The notes beneath the pieces were generated by a model. It was not told the DNA's origin. It saw nothing but the letters and a program-made list of their open reading frames with translations, and did no database searches. The position numbers and the translations under genes were made by a program. 64,000 nucleotides of DNA from Mixophyes australis. Taxonomy: Eukaryota; Chordata; Amphibia; Anura; Limnodynastidae. Below are positions 20,723-31,316 of this stretch, piece by piece. The stretch covers positions 98,152,271 to 98,216,270 of the forward strand of contig JAVHZZ010000009.1 in the NCBI GenBank assembly GCA_036250195.1. Reading direction: 5' to 3'. The first letter of the stretch is position 1. The number at the start of each line of letters is the position of its first letter.

Positions 20723-21091
20723 CAAGTTAACCCGTGCATGATACTCATGCATTCTAGTCAAATCAAGCTACTTAAGGTGTTAAAAAGGTTCTTGTCGTGC
20801 ATTTGGGCCTAGCCCAGGCCTCCTCAGGGGAAGAGCGTTACTTCCCGACGCAAGCGCCCTTTTTTAACGTGGTTTTGTCCACATGTCACCACCTCATCAT
20901 TTTTCTCCATCACCTCATCCTTCATCTTCATCGCCACATCCTTCATCAAGCTACTTAAGGTGTTAAAAACTCCCCACTGTCACCCCCAGCAACCACCAAC
21001 CACTCCCAACTGTCACTTCTCCTTCAAGAAATATATAGGTCAGTGTATAATATTTTTTTTTTCCACACACGCCACTAGGCATTTATATAGT

Positions 21092-21094
<3 letters not shown>
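20722..21094. repeat. Unclassified repeat between two TA microsatellites
   Basis: ATCAAGCTACTTAAGGTGTT occurs twice as a direct repeat (about 20763 and 20943, 180 bp apart). Between them is TCATC/CACATC-rich sequence. Flanking (TA)n on both sides suggests a mobile element that targets TA-rich DNA, but I see no inverted repeats. Confidence 0.4.

Positions 21095-21133
<39 letters not shown>
21095..21133. repeat. (TA)n microsatellite
   Basis: About 19 TA units. Confidence 0.95.
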
Positions 21134-21136
<3 letters not shown>

Positions 21137-23432
21137 TTGGGTCCAAGGTCTGATAGCCACATCCACTTACTGTCTGTAAAGTCTATTGGTGCAGCAGGGA
21201 GCACAACATTGGGGGTGAATGCAAAAGATGGTGCTTAAAATTTAAAATTTCAGATTTATTTAGTGTCTGCATTTCTAAATGTTTCTAAAAATATTAGCGA
21301 CTAGTCATCTTATTTCTGCACAAGTCAGGGACTCATAAAATGTTTCAGTCTCAGTAAATGTGAAAGGCATAATCTCTAAAGCTATAATTTTTGCTAAGAG
21401 CACATTTAAGGAGAGCTCTGTAGGATGTATCTTGCTGTCCTTTTTCTCTCTGTCTAATAATTTTAGCAGTGATGGTTGGCAGTGATAGCTGTGGCCAGTT
21501 TGGATTTTTTTAGTGTAAATTTTATTATTTGCAATTCAAAATTTTTGTCAGGTGCAGCTACAGTCTCAGGACAATAAAAATGTAAATTATCATAGCGCTC
21601 ATCAGCAAGAACAACAGCTCTAGATATACAATTAACATTTTAATTTTTATTTTTGGAACTGCCATCTAGTTTGTTAGGAATTGCATGCTTCTGCCACTGG
21701 AAGTTATAATGGTTATGGATTAGGGAAGCTATACTTCTCAGAGGTGTCTGATGAGGCAGGTAATTTTAATGCTCTTTATGTGTCTGCAGAGTGGCAGCTT
21801 CATTTATTTGGGTGATTGTTCTTTATTATCACCTCTCGATATAACTTTGCAAGTAGTTTCTGAAATGGATGTATATCATCATTTCATTTGGTGAAGCTAT
21901 GGGCCTCATTTAGAGTTTAACACAATGGGCCTGATCCACATTTGGAACAAGATCACAGAACTTGATCCTATTCAAACTGATGCTGATCTGGAGGTGCGTT
22001 TTAATTTGAATCTGGGTGAAACTATGCTCTGCCTTCCGGTACTTGCCGGAAAAGTGCATTCTTATCTGAGTATTTTGAGTTGAATGCATCGTAAGATAAA
22101 TTAAAATTAAAATGTAGTTAACGGGCAGGTCTGCTCTTAGATAGCTAATGGTACTAATGACAAATGGAGGATTTTTTTTTGCACCATTAACTATGTTGCT
22201 AAAAGTTGATATAGCAGGAAATGTATTTGCTGAAGTTTCTGAAGGCTTATATGAGCAATGAGTGCAGTTACAATGGATTTTTCATTTATTCAATTACTGA
22301 ATGTCATTAAAAAGGAGGTTGAGCTGTGGGTTGTTTTGTAAAGTGGAAAAAAACCTACACAATAAGACTAAGTAAGATGTACAGTAAAATAAAAAAGGCA
22401 ACTCAAACAATGCTGCTCTTTACCAGATGTACATAGAACAGACATGAAGATGAAGATAATATATTTATTGTTTATTATAGAATTTTAGATTTTATTTTCC
22501 ACTTGTTTTATTTTTTATTCGTTTGTTTTTATTTTATTTTTCTATATGCATTCTTTATTAGATTTGTATTTTAACCATTCTGCTTTTTTATCATAACTTT
22601 TCCACTTTATTCCAATCCATGGTTATAACGTTTCAACGTTTATATTCTCCTGTTCTTCCTCTGATACCTACAAATCAATTTATACCTATATTTTATGTGA
22701 CAACAACTTGTAGACACCTATGATTATATATCTATTTATATACCTTTATACATATTCTTCTTCTTTTTTTTAATATGGTAGCACTTTACCACTTTAATAT
22801 GGTATCATATTTTTCCCAAACCTACAACAGGGGCAATGCACTGCAACACTGGGGCTCACATAAAAATTTGTGAAAGAGTCTGGTGATTCATTCTACCCTC
22901 CTGTGCCCCCTACAGTGCTCTTGTGAGTATGAACAGGAGTCAGCACATGCACAGCGAAGGCTCTTAGGGGCTTCACTGCACATGTGCTGGCCCATGTTCA
23001 GAAGAGGCCCTGCTATTCTGAGCATTTGATTTGTTTAGCTGGCCCGTAAGCAGTAAAGCCCCCTGGGCAGATCACAGATGGAGGCCTCAGGATCATATAC
23101 AGGCATTGCCAGGCCCACCACAACACAGAGTTCCATAGCATCTGCACCCCCCTGTCTACACACCTTACCTATTACTTTATTTTACTTTATTTACCTTCCC
23201 CCCATTACTTTCACTGTCTTGACCAGAACTCGAGAATGTGTTCCCAACACTCTGCTCTGGCCACCTTACCAGAACAAGAACAGAAAAACAGATATAACCG
23301 CACTAGACACACCATGTGACTAGAAGGTGTTAACCAAAGGATCACAACATGTAGCAGTTTCAGTGCTCAATTGTAACAAAAGCTACACCAAGCATCTACT
23401 CTTACTAATCTTGCTAGGAGGACCACAGTGTA
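21134..23432. other. No recognisable gene
   Basis: Mostly AT-rich sequence with T-rich low complexity at 22490-22620. GGGCCTCATTTAGAG and GGGCCTGATCCAC at about 21900-21950 look like decayed MITE ends but have no partner that I can find. The frame at 23078-23323 has no known motif. Confidence 0.5.
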
Positions 23433-23440
23433 TGTAGTGC

Positions 23441-23898
23441 CAGGCCCGGCGCTCCCATTAGGCAAGGTTAGGCAGTTACCTAGGTCGCCCGGCTCTGGAG
23501 GGCACCTCAGAAATAAAAGTACTTTAAAACTGTGCGGCGACCACTGAACATACCTTCCACGGCTGCCACACAGCGTTCAGATAAATCCACAGGGAGGGGG
23601 GAAGGCGCTATGGATCAACACTGCCGCCTCTCTGCTCCGTCTCCTCCCCTCCACTCACTGACTGTAGGGCGTGACATCATCATCATGGCCGACAGTGTCA
23701 ATGAGTGGAGGGGAGGAGACGGAGCAGAGAGGAGCAGCTTTATGGAGGCAAGGTAAGGAAAGACGTGGGGAGGAGGGGGGATGGTGCTGATTTTTAAAGT
23801 GTGCCTGCGGCAGGGGGTGCGCCTCTTGGGGGGGGGGGGGGGGGGGGGGCGATTTTGACAGTGTGCCTAGGGTGCCAAGGACCCTAGCACCGGCCCTG
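23441..23898. mobile_element. hAT-type MITE (458 bp) with perfect central hairpin
   Basis: Flanked by the 8-bp duplication TGTAGTGC (23433-23440 and 23899-23906). The ends are CAGGCCCGGCGC and, reversed, CAGGGCCGGTGC. Exact 31-bp inverted arms (23627-23657 and 23702-23732; CCTCTCTGCTCCGTC...) enclose a 44-bp loop. A 22-bp poly(G) run lies at about 23829-23850. It has no coding capacity. Confidence 0.92.
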
Positions 23899-24059
23899 TG
23901 TAGTGCAAACACAGCACCAAATAGCCAAGCACACTACTGTGTCTTTACAGGCTGTGTGTCTGCTCACAATCAAGTGCATGCCTTACACATTAGAGTGGGA
24001 CCAGTTTTATTACATTACTGCCTAGTGCCCCTGCAGTAATGTTAAATATTCCTACAATG

Positions 24060-24390
24060 TACTTATCTGGGGGAGATGATGAGGGATAGGGAGGCAGTGA
24101 TAGACGCATGATGAATAAGTGAAATGACAGAGCCATATAGGGGCACAAGTCACATTGACAAATGGGGTAAACAAGGGTTGGAAGTGACATAGACACGTAA
24201 GGATGACACGGTGGCAGTAATACAGAGACACAATGGTGATACGTATAGATGAAAAGGGGACAGTGACATAGACACATGGAACAATGAAAAGTGTGCACAG
24301 ACGCAAATAAGGGAGACAAGGGGCAGTGACCCAGAGACACATCGGGTGAGACAAAGGGTCAGTGACAGACATATGGGAAAAGCAAGGCAG
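24060..24390. repeat. Diverged minisatellite (~40 bp units)
   Basis: Loosely repeated GGGCAGTGACATAGAGACAC-like blocks with GGGTGAGACAA spacers, clearest from 24170 to 24360. The two long minus-strand frames across it are by-products of the repeat. Confidence 0.6.
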
Positions 24391-24398
24391 AAAACAAT

Positions 24399-24600
24399 GT
24401 AGCATATTACAAAAATTTAACATTTTCTACATACAATTGAAAAATCTCTCTCTCTAGTGTACTAGACATTATGATACCACAGAAGTAAACATTTCAAGCA
24501 AACATAGTTTATCTTTGGATTCTATAGTCATATAATTTTAATTATGGTTAAATGATTCTACAGTGGATTTTTATCTGCTCTAGATTAAACAGATTGTAAT
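24399..24600 (+). repeat. Unclassified interspersed repeat, copy 1
   Basis: Starts AATGTAGCATATTACAAAAA and aligns along about 200 bp with 32094-32285, with scattered differences (CTATGATACCACA/ATTATGATACCACAG; ATAATTCTACAGT/ATGATTCTACAGT). No inverted repeats or coding potential are seen. Confidence 0.6.
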
Positions 24601-24837
24601 ATAGGAAATGCAATATATAGCTGCATTATAATTATACTGATGCATAATCAATAGAGTATAACATGCAGTAACAGCCCTTAAAGTTGTAGCCAGAATGATT
24701 ATAACCTGACATTGTTTTATAAAAAAAAGTTGCCTCTCAAAAAGATGAGAAAAGACATAGCTCTATCGCCACTCTAATTAAGAAAATGGTATATGAATGA
24801 TGTTAATAACTAAAATGTTTACATACCACTTTTCTTA

Positions 24838-25320
24838 ATTGCTGGAGAAATTGTGGCCACATGGTTACTCCTCTCCAGATCTGGTGGGTATGTTCATGGA
24901 TTTCCCCATTTTTGGATAACATGCAATCTCTTCTCAATTCCATGTTGGTATCTCATTTACATAAAGATCCTTGGAATTTTCTCCTAATCTACCTCCCAAA
25001 CATATTAAAAAAACATGTAAACAATACCTGATATCCCACATAAAAGTCTTATAGCTATTAACTGGCAAAAAAACAGCACCCTCAATGTTATCCCTTAAAA
25101 TCTGATTTGGCACATTGTATGTATTTTTTCCCATAGAGGCTGCTATGGACCACCATGGATCTTCATAGTTTACCAGAACGAACCTTAAACTTCCTCAGAC
25201 TAAAATATCCAGTAATCACACCTCTACTGAAAATGCCATAAGGACATATTGTGATATTCCATGTTTGTTACTCTCCTCCCTAACTTACCTCCCCCCCCAC
25301 ACACACACACTACCCACTTA
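24838..25320 (+). mobile_element. Tx1/L1 LINE ORF2 3' fragment, decayed
   Basis: Shifting frames give WWVCSWISPFLDNMQ, then HLHKDPWNFLLIYLPN, then HCMYFFP..LLWTTMDLHS. This resembles the region downstream of RT in Tx1-like L1 elements, where a C-terminal domain is followed by alpha-helical sequence. Orientation is plus. Moderate to low certainty. Confidence 0.4.
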
Positions 25321-26290
25321 TTTAAAGTGCTCAAATTTATTTATTTTTCGTTTTGTTTTTAAATACATGTAAATTGGGCATATGCTCATCCATATTCAAC
25401 AAGGAGTGGATCGGAAGAAACATTTGTTGTTGATTATGGGTTTCGGTACAATGTGCTCTAACAAGCAATACACTACAGGATACGTCCAATACATATGTGC
25501 AATATAAAGTCCCAGCAGAATGCTCAGGAAAAAAGTATTCATTTAATGTCACCAGTTAATATACAGTCATTAAAGACAAAATATTAAGCACATTTATCAT
25601 GATGTTATTAATGTCTAATGTACATAGAATTAATTTTTACAGTTGCTCCTAATTGGAAACACATGTTCTAGCTAGAGATGTTCACTGACCCCTGTGTTTT
25701 GGGTTTGGGTTTGGATCTGTATTAAGTTCGTGTTTTGGTTTTGGTTTTGGCAAAACTGCCCTAAAGTGGTTTAGTTTTGGTTTTGGATCTGTATTTTTTA
25801 GAAAAATAGCTAAAATATGGTAAAATCACATAATTTTTCTCTTTTTTTTTTTTTGTTCCTACATTATTATTAGCCTCAATAACACTAATTTCCAGTCATT
25901 TCCAGTCAATTTTGACCAACTCACAGGTCACAATATTATTTTCATACACTTTTGGACAAAGACTGCAGCGAGCTGGCTGGATGCTAAGCTACAGAGCAAT
26001 GGCACAAACACAAGGCAGTTCATAGCATATCTGGGAAACATTGCTACACAGCAGTGGCAGTGGCAGGAAACTGGTACAGGATGGAATTGTCCTTGGGCCC
26101 TCCCATCCACGCTTATGTAAGATATTGAAAAGGAAATATACAGTTTACCAAAGCAAGCACTTGAGCAACAAGGAGTGGCACATTTGTCGCTGAAGTGCTT
26201 GGTTTGTTTAGCCCCCCACAAAACAAGCTACCAATAGCTTAGCTGCCTTAAGCCCAATAGTGCTGTCAATGAACTCTACTTTATTAAACC

Positions 26291-27631
26291 ATGTCTGCTG
26301 GAGCAGCATCTTTAATATCCTTCTCCTCTCTTGATACTTCCCTCTCATCTCTGAAGAATTTCCAAACTTATGTAGACACAGGAATGGATATTACAGCTGG
26401 AGTGGCATTGCATCTGCTTCAGACAGACTATGACACAGAACATGTGGGCAGCATGGAAGCTGTCCTGTTGGAATACGCTGCACTAAACAGAGATTTAAAC
26501 CAATATATAGATGCAGTTGAGGAGGTTGTACTTAAATTAAAATGTGACCCACCAGTTGAGCCCTGGATTTCAGATAGCTTGTAAACGAGAAATATACTGT
26601 GCTTCAGAAGAATAATTAAGTGGAGGCCCTGTGTCAGGCCGTGGCCTCTTGAGGAGAAGGAGAGCAGGGCACTAACCGGCATTGACGCTACTGAACTAAC
26701 AGGTGCGGAGTCTAACGTACCCCTGGTATTCGCCAGGGACCCCCGCAAGGAGGTTTGGACTTCGCTGCACAGGGTACGCAGGTCGCGGTCCTGCTAACCA
26801 GTTGCCGGTGTAGTGTAGCGGGGTCAGACGGTCCAGGTCAAGCCAAAACGGGAATGCAAGGTACCAGGGAAAATCCAGAGAATGGTCAAGCAAGCAGAGG
26901 TCACGGAGCAGAATGGGTCACACAGAAAGAAGAGTAGTCAAACAAGCCGGGTCACAATGAGGAGACACGAATACAAATGACACTGCAGAAGTATGGAAAC
27001 CAGGAACACCAGGATAGGACCTGTTACTCTGGCAGCCTAATTTCGCCAGAGTCATGTTTAAATAGCCAGGGACAGTACCTGATTGGAGGGCTTCCGGGGA
27101 GCGGCGTCTGAGGAGTAGTAGCATCCCGTTGCCTAGCAACGGGACGGAGGCAGGGCGCATGCACCCGACGGCCAAGCAGGAAGCCGCAGCGGGACTGTTG
27201 CTAAGCAACAGACCGCTCTGCGGAAGGCGGGCGTCCGTTCCCGACTGTAAGCGATCAGCGGGGACGGCGCCTGACACCCTGAGGCAGGACGATAAATATG
27301 TCCAGTTTAAAAAAAGCAGTTAAAAGACCTGAGAAAACAAATGGGTGTGTCACTGGCCCTTGCAGGCAAAGCTTTGGTAGATAAAGACGAGGAAATCGCC
27401 ATAATCAAGAGCACTCCAATAACAGTTTGAGATGGTGAACCCAGTGAAAAACAAAGTATTTGGTCACACATTCGAGAGAGAAGCAATTGAAAGTATGATT
27501 AAAGCAAACTTCAGAAGGGTAAATCCACAAGGTGTCCAAAAATTGTCAGTGACAATTCTGGCATGAGTATATCAGATCTTGTTCCAGACAATGCACTAAA
27601 AAGAGCCGTTGAGATTCACAGCAAAAAGCAT
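26291..27631 (+). pseudogene. NSMCE2: Processed NSMCE2 (MMS21 SUMO ligase) copy, disrupted
   Basis: The parent gene encodes the SUMO E3 ligase subunit of the SMC5/6 complex, a nuclear DNA-repair factor. 26291-26584 gives an open 97-codon start (SLISFSSLDTSLSSLKNF; DITAGVALHLL; YAALNRDLNQYIDAVEEV), matching the NSMCE2 N-terminal helical region that binds SMC5. After a frameshift the sequence continues (NEKYTVLQKNN), is cut by the solo LTR at 26632-27276, then resumes (DDKYVQFK; LRKQMGVSLALAGKALVDKD). The SP-RING part is recognisable ([43 protein letters not shown]), but zinc-binding cysteines are missing (TPIT for CPIT; VFGH for VCGH). It is intronless across what are several exons in vertebrates, so it derives from mRNA. 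There is no 3' UTR or poly(A) tract: hAT sequence starts right after HSKKH. Confidence 0.9.
26632..27276 (+). mobile_element. Solo LTR (645 bp) in the NSMCE2 copy
   Basis: Starts TGTCAGGCCGTGG and ends GCGCCTGACA, flanked by the 5-bp duplication CCCTG (26627-26631 and 27277-27281). GC- and CpG-richer than its surroundings. A TATA-like TTTAAATAG lies at about 27057. The 5-bp duplication and TG...CA ends fit a Ty3/gypsy or retroviral LTR left after recombination. The orientation is inferred from the TATA-like box only. Confidence 0.88.
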
Positions 27632-29377
27632 TTTTGTTTCCCTGACTTATAAACACTATGCATTTTAGCATAGGCTATAGCAGATGACGTAGAGGGATTA
27701 CTATCATCATGCAAAAACAATAAACAGCGCTGGGTGGGAATCAGAACTCCCCCTAAATAATAGTGGCCAATATCATCTCCTTGGGTGACTACTAAAGCCC
27801 ATAAATCTAAACAGACTTAGAAAATGAGCTAGTATTACCTCAATAAAACACGGAGCTCCATAAAAATCTAATAAATATAGTGTCTGATAGAGATATCCAG
27901 AGCTAGGAAAGACAATACGAGACAGAGCTGCCGGTATAGTAATTGAGTCTGTCGGAACTCTCAATGCACTTGTAGGTGCTATTCAATAAGATGACACAAT
28001 AAAAGTCCCGATACTATTGGCAGGTGAATCTCAACATATGGAATCCAGGCTGTTTTATCCAACTATTAGCAAACATGCATAAGTTATATACCGTGTCGGG
28101 ACGATCCTGTGCTGTCAGTTCTACTTCACCCGACAAAAATAGCCACACCCTGGGGATCCAATATGTATCCAGATGGTAAACAGCCCCAATGGGGGGACTA
28201 GAATGGATATCGTAGTTCCGAAATGAGGTCCACTCCAATGCCAGCACCGGTATCCGGAGGATTGTAGACTCAGTGCAATACATGCCCAGCACTCTGCTCG
28301 ATGTCTACTCCTGAATGATCAAATCAGCTGGTCACGTGAACTGACGCGTTTCATCAGAAGTACTGAAAGGTTCTCGTGTAGATATCTCTCTTAAATCCCT
28401 TAATCCAAATTAATTAATCAACTGGTGATCAAAGCTGTTAATAGATCTTTTCTTATTTAGAGACCAGTTAGTGTGTTACCACATTAAATGCTTCAGGAAT
28501 CGTATCTATATATATAAGTAATAGAATCCAATTAGTATTAATTAACCATAAATCAAAAACAACAGAACCACACCCAGTTTAAAATAAAATCTTTATAAAA
28601 TTAGTTAAATTAATTCTAAAACAAAACTACATAGGAGACTCTTAACCACTTCTTTTAATCCTCTCTTAGTCATTCCAATCTTTACCCCCCGAATTTTCAA
28701 AATAAAATATTTTCATTTTGAAATACTTTATTTTTATTGTTATTTATATTTTTAATATTTTTTATTATTATTTTTATTATTTTTAGTTTTTATTAATCTT
28801 TAATATTGTTTTTTATTTTTTATTTTTTTATTATTTATTATTTATTATTATTTTTATATATTTCTATTTTTGTCTAATTAAATAATTTAATTTATGTTTT
28901 CCTCTCACACTGACATTGAGAGAGATACACACGATCTATAATCTGCTTTAAGGGACAATATATGATAAATGATAACAATAAACCAAAATACCAGATGTAA
29001 TAAACCTATACTGTTATTATGTAAGGACTAAGATCAAACAAATAAATGTAAAAGCAAATGGATATATGTAAGCATAACTTGATACTTCTAAATAAAAACG
29101 AGAAAAACGAAAGACCTACAAAACCCAGATATTATCATATCAAGACAGGACATCATTCAGATCGAGGGCTTCATTCAGTCCAGCTGGACTTAAGGCGCTC
29201 AACTAATGTATCCAAAAGACCTCCTGTGTGCATAACCGTTTGAACCGATCGCCCCCCTCTAACGGTTTGTGCTATATGCTCAATTCCACAAACCGTAAGA
29301 CCTTCATCTTTACCGTTATGCACTAAACTAAAGTGACGTGAAACACTATGGTTGTCTTTTCGGTTCAAAATATTTCT

Positions 29378-29860
29378 TCAGTGTTCCATAAATCTCACCT
29401 TTAGGGCCCTTGTAGTTCTACCTACATAAATTAAACTGCAACTACATTTAAGAAGATATTTAACATAACACGTAGTACAATTGATCAGACCTGTAACCTT
29501 ATATTTTCTATCTCCACAAATAAATTCTAGTGCTTTGTTTTCCATATATAGACATGTAGTGCATTTATTCAATCCACATCTAAAGTAACCTTCTAAATGT
29601 GTCGGCATCCAATTCAAAATATTTTTTGGTTGCAACGGCTCTTTTCTTGTATCTTTTATGAAACTAGGTGCAAGGATGTTTTTTAGATTGATATTTCTTC
29701 TAAAAATCACTTTGGGATTACTGGGTAATAATTTTCTAAGTGTGTTGTCCTGTTGAAGAATACAATAATTCTTCTTAATAATTCTTTTGATTAATCCCGA
29801 TTTGCTGTTAAATTTTGAGATAAAAGTGACAGAGGTAGATGAATCACTCCATTCATTCAT
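29378..29860 (-). CDS. Penelope linker and GIY-YIG endonuclease, N-terminal part
   Basis: 160 codons. The first half is the linker (LPSNPKVIFRRNINLKNIL; HLEGYFRCGLNKCTTC), with a Cys pair region typical of Penelope proteins. The second half begins the GIY-YIG nuclease (YLLKCSCSLIYVGRTTRALKV, then RFMEH). The conserved LIYVGRTTR block is intact. The remainder of the nuclease is lost past a stop. Confidence 0.85.
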   Translation of the reverse strand: MNEWSDSSTSVTFISKFNSKSGLIKRIIKKNYCILQQDNTLRKLLPSNPKVIFRRNINLKNILAPSFIKDTRKEPLQPKNILNWMPTHLEGYFRCGLNKCTTCLYMENKALEFICGDRKYKVTGLINCTTCYVKYLLKCSCSLIYVGRTTRALKVRFMEH

Positions 29861-29892
29861 ATCACAATTCTGTTGTTTCTGATTCTTCCCCT

Positions 29893-30261
29893 TTAAAGTG
29901 ATTCCCTATCTAGTCCTCTAACTTCATCCAAAGCCTTATCAAGAAGATCATTATTATAACCCTTATCCCTAAAGGCATTTAACATATAACCTGCTTGAAT
30001 CTCAAACCTTGTTGGAGAGGAGCAATTCCTTTTTAGGCGCATTAGTTGTCCCTTAGGAATGTTTTGTTTCCACTTATTATAATGTGAACTTTTAAAGTGC
30101 AAATAGCTAGCTACATCCACCTTCTTCTTAAATGTAGAAATGTCTATCCTTCCACCTCGAGCTGTTAACTGTAGATCTAGAAAATCCATAGTTGTTGGGT
30201 GATATCGGCTAACAAACTTTAAATTATAATTGTTATTATTTAATGCCGATACAAAAGACAT
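29893..30261 (-). CDS. Penelope reverse transcriptase, C-terminal block
   Basis: 122 codons: NNNNYNLKFVSRYHPTTMDFLDLQL, then DISTFKKKVDVASYLHFKSSHY, then NIPKGQLMRLKRNCSS and AFRDKGYNNDLLDKA (given as separate motifs). These are successive conserved blocks after the RT catalytic site in Neptune/Penelope elements. The methionine shown is internal, since the element is truncated here. A short gap with stops separates it from the next block. Confidence 0.8.
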   Translation of the reverse strand: MSFVSALNNNNYNLKFVSRYHPTTMDFLDLQLTARGGRIDISTFKKKVDVASYLHFKSSHYNKWKQNIPKGQLMRLKRNCSSPTRFEIQAGYMLNAFRDKGYNNDLLDKALDEVRGLDRESL

Positions 30262-30350
30262 TGCTCATGACTCCCCTCCACTGCAAACCCCACTATCATC
30301 ATGACTTGGTCTTCTGTGGACTGATGTGAATCCTTTTTGATGACACATTA

Positions 30351-30785
30351 GAATGTAACTGTAGACTCTTAAGAACACTGCCAGCCCTATTATTTGAATT
30401 GCTGTTTCAGCACTGAACACTGCCACCTCTTTTGTTTTTGGGTGAGCTATGGCACAGTAGAATGTGACTGGAGACTTCAAAGAACACTGCCAGTCCTATT
30501 ATTTGAATTGCTGTTTCAGCACTGAACACTGCCACCTCTCCTGTTTGTGGGTGAGCTATGGCTCATTAGAATGTGACTGTAGACTTTTAAGAACACTGCC
30601 AGCACTATTATTTGAATTGTTGTTTCAGCACTGAACACTGCCACCACTCCTGTTCCTGTGTGATCTATAACTCTGTAGAATGTCGTTGGAGACTTTCAAG
30701 AATACTGCCACCCCTCCTCTTTCTGTTTTAGCTATGATGCAGCCCAAGTGCTCTGGAGACTGCCAACAATATACCCCTGATACCC
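30351..30785. repeat. 109-bp tandem repeat, four copies, at hAT-like right end
   Basis: Units begin GAATGTNACTGNAGACT at 30351, 30460, 30569 and 30678. Each holds AGAACACTGCCAGCCCTATT, TTTCAGCACTGAACACTGCC and GGGTGAGCTATGGC. A diverged reverse version of the same unit lies at 38230-38650 in the third hAT relative. Confidence 0.9.
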
Positions 30786-31001
30786 CTTCTGTGCCCCTCT
30801 ATGAAAAGGAGCCGGATATCTGTGGAGGGCGGTACTTATAGAATCCAAAACTTGCGAGATCCGGTGATGATGACGGCTTGCCTCTTTTCAGTTCCAAATA
30901 CGTGCAAAAGTAACGAGCCGGCTCTGCTCTGTACTCGGATCGGTTATGTTTGGGTGGGCTCGGTTTTCCAAAAATCAAGCCCAAGCATCTCTAGTTCTAG
31001 C

Positions 31002-31316
31002 ATGCATACACAACCGTAATCATTATCAACTAGCACTTACACCTGCCCTGAAGCTGTTGCGAGTGATACGATAGAAAAACATGTACCTTTTGAGATGCCC
31101 AAAGTTTGAATTGGACGTTGCTGTGTGTGCTCAAGCTTGGTGCACCCTTTCTGAACATCGACTAAATGCATACTCGCGATCCCCTCCCTGTTCCGCCCCT
31201 GAAATTGTAAACTATCATAAGGTTCCTTCGTGCTCGAAGATCAATTGAATGTTGTTGCATTGACTGGCATCTGGTCCGATGCTGGGAATTTACGATATTT
31301 AATGAACCAGGCCCGT
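31002..31316. repeat. Unclassified element-like sequence
   Basis: GC-richer block that ends AATGAACCAGGCCCG, similar in style to frog MITE termini (reverse GGGCCTGGTTCATTA). No partner terminus is found. The hAT-like element inserted at its left edge. Confidence 0.3.

Larger units (their letters stand above)
27700..30262 (-). mobile_element. Penelope-like element, 5'-truncated, inside the hAT-like element
   Basis: Minus-strand coding for the C-terminal half of a Neptune-like Penelope protein (29378-30261) is followed by a long 3' region to about 27700. The catalytic RT motifs are absent, so it is 5'-truncated at 30262. 28340-28375 (reverse) reads CTTCTGATGAAACGCGTC, a motif recurring in Penelope termini. 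28680-28910 is T-rich low complexity. hAT-like sequence lies on both sides. Confidence 0.8.
25673..30993 (+). mobile_element. hAT-like element (5.3 kb) carrying an NSMCE2 coding sequence
   Basis: Termini are TAGAGATG at both ends, flanked by the 8-bp duplication GTTCTAGC (25665-25672 and 30994-31001). The left end matches, in reverse, the right end of the 3331 hAT (ATCTGTATT, TTTTGGTTTTGG, ATTATTAGCCTCAATAACAC). The right end matches, in reverse, its left end (GGGTGGGCTCGGTTTTCC; GATCCGGTGA; CTTATAGAATCC). Inside, from the left: end region (25673-26260), NSMCE2-derived sequence (26291-27631) split by a solo LTR, a hAT 3' segment (27632-27700), a Penelope insertion (27700-30262), then 109-bp tandem repeats and the right end. 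No transposase remains, so it would need one in trans. Confidence 0.88.

Noticed and set aside
20515..20761. Long YIYIYIY minus-strand frames
   Set aside because: Microsatellite translation.
24052..24423. 123-codon and 116-codon Cys/His-rich minus-strand frames
   Set aside because: They follow the minisatellite period and have no conserved domain.
26918..27277. 119-codon minus-strand frame in the solo LTR
   Set aside because: CpG-rich LTR sequence gives long open frames; no domain and bounded by the LTR ends.
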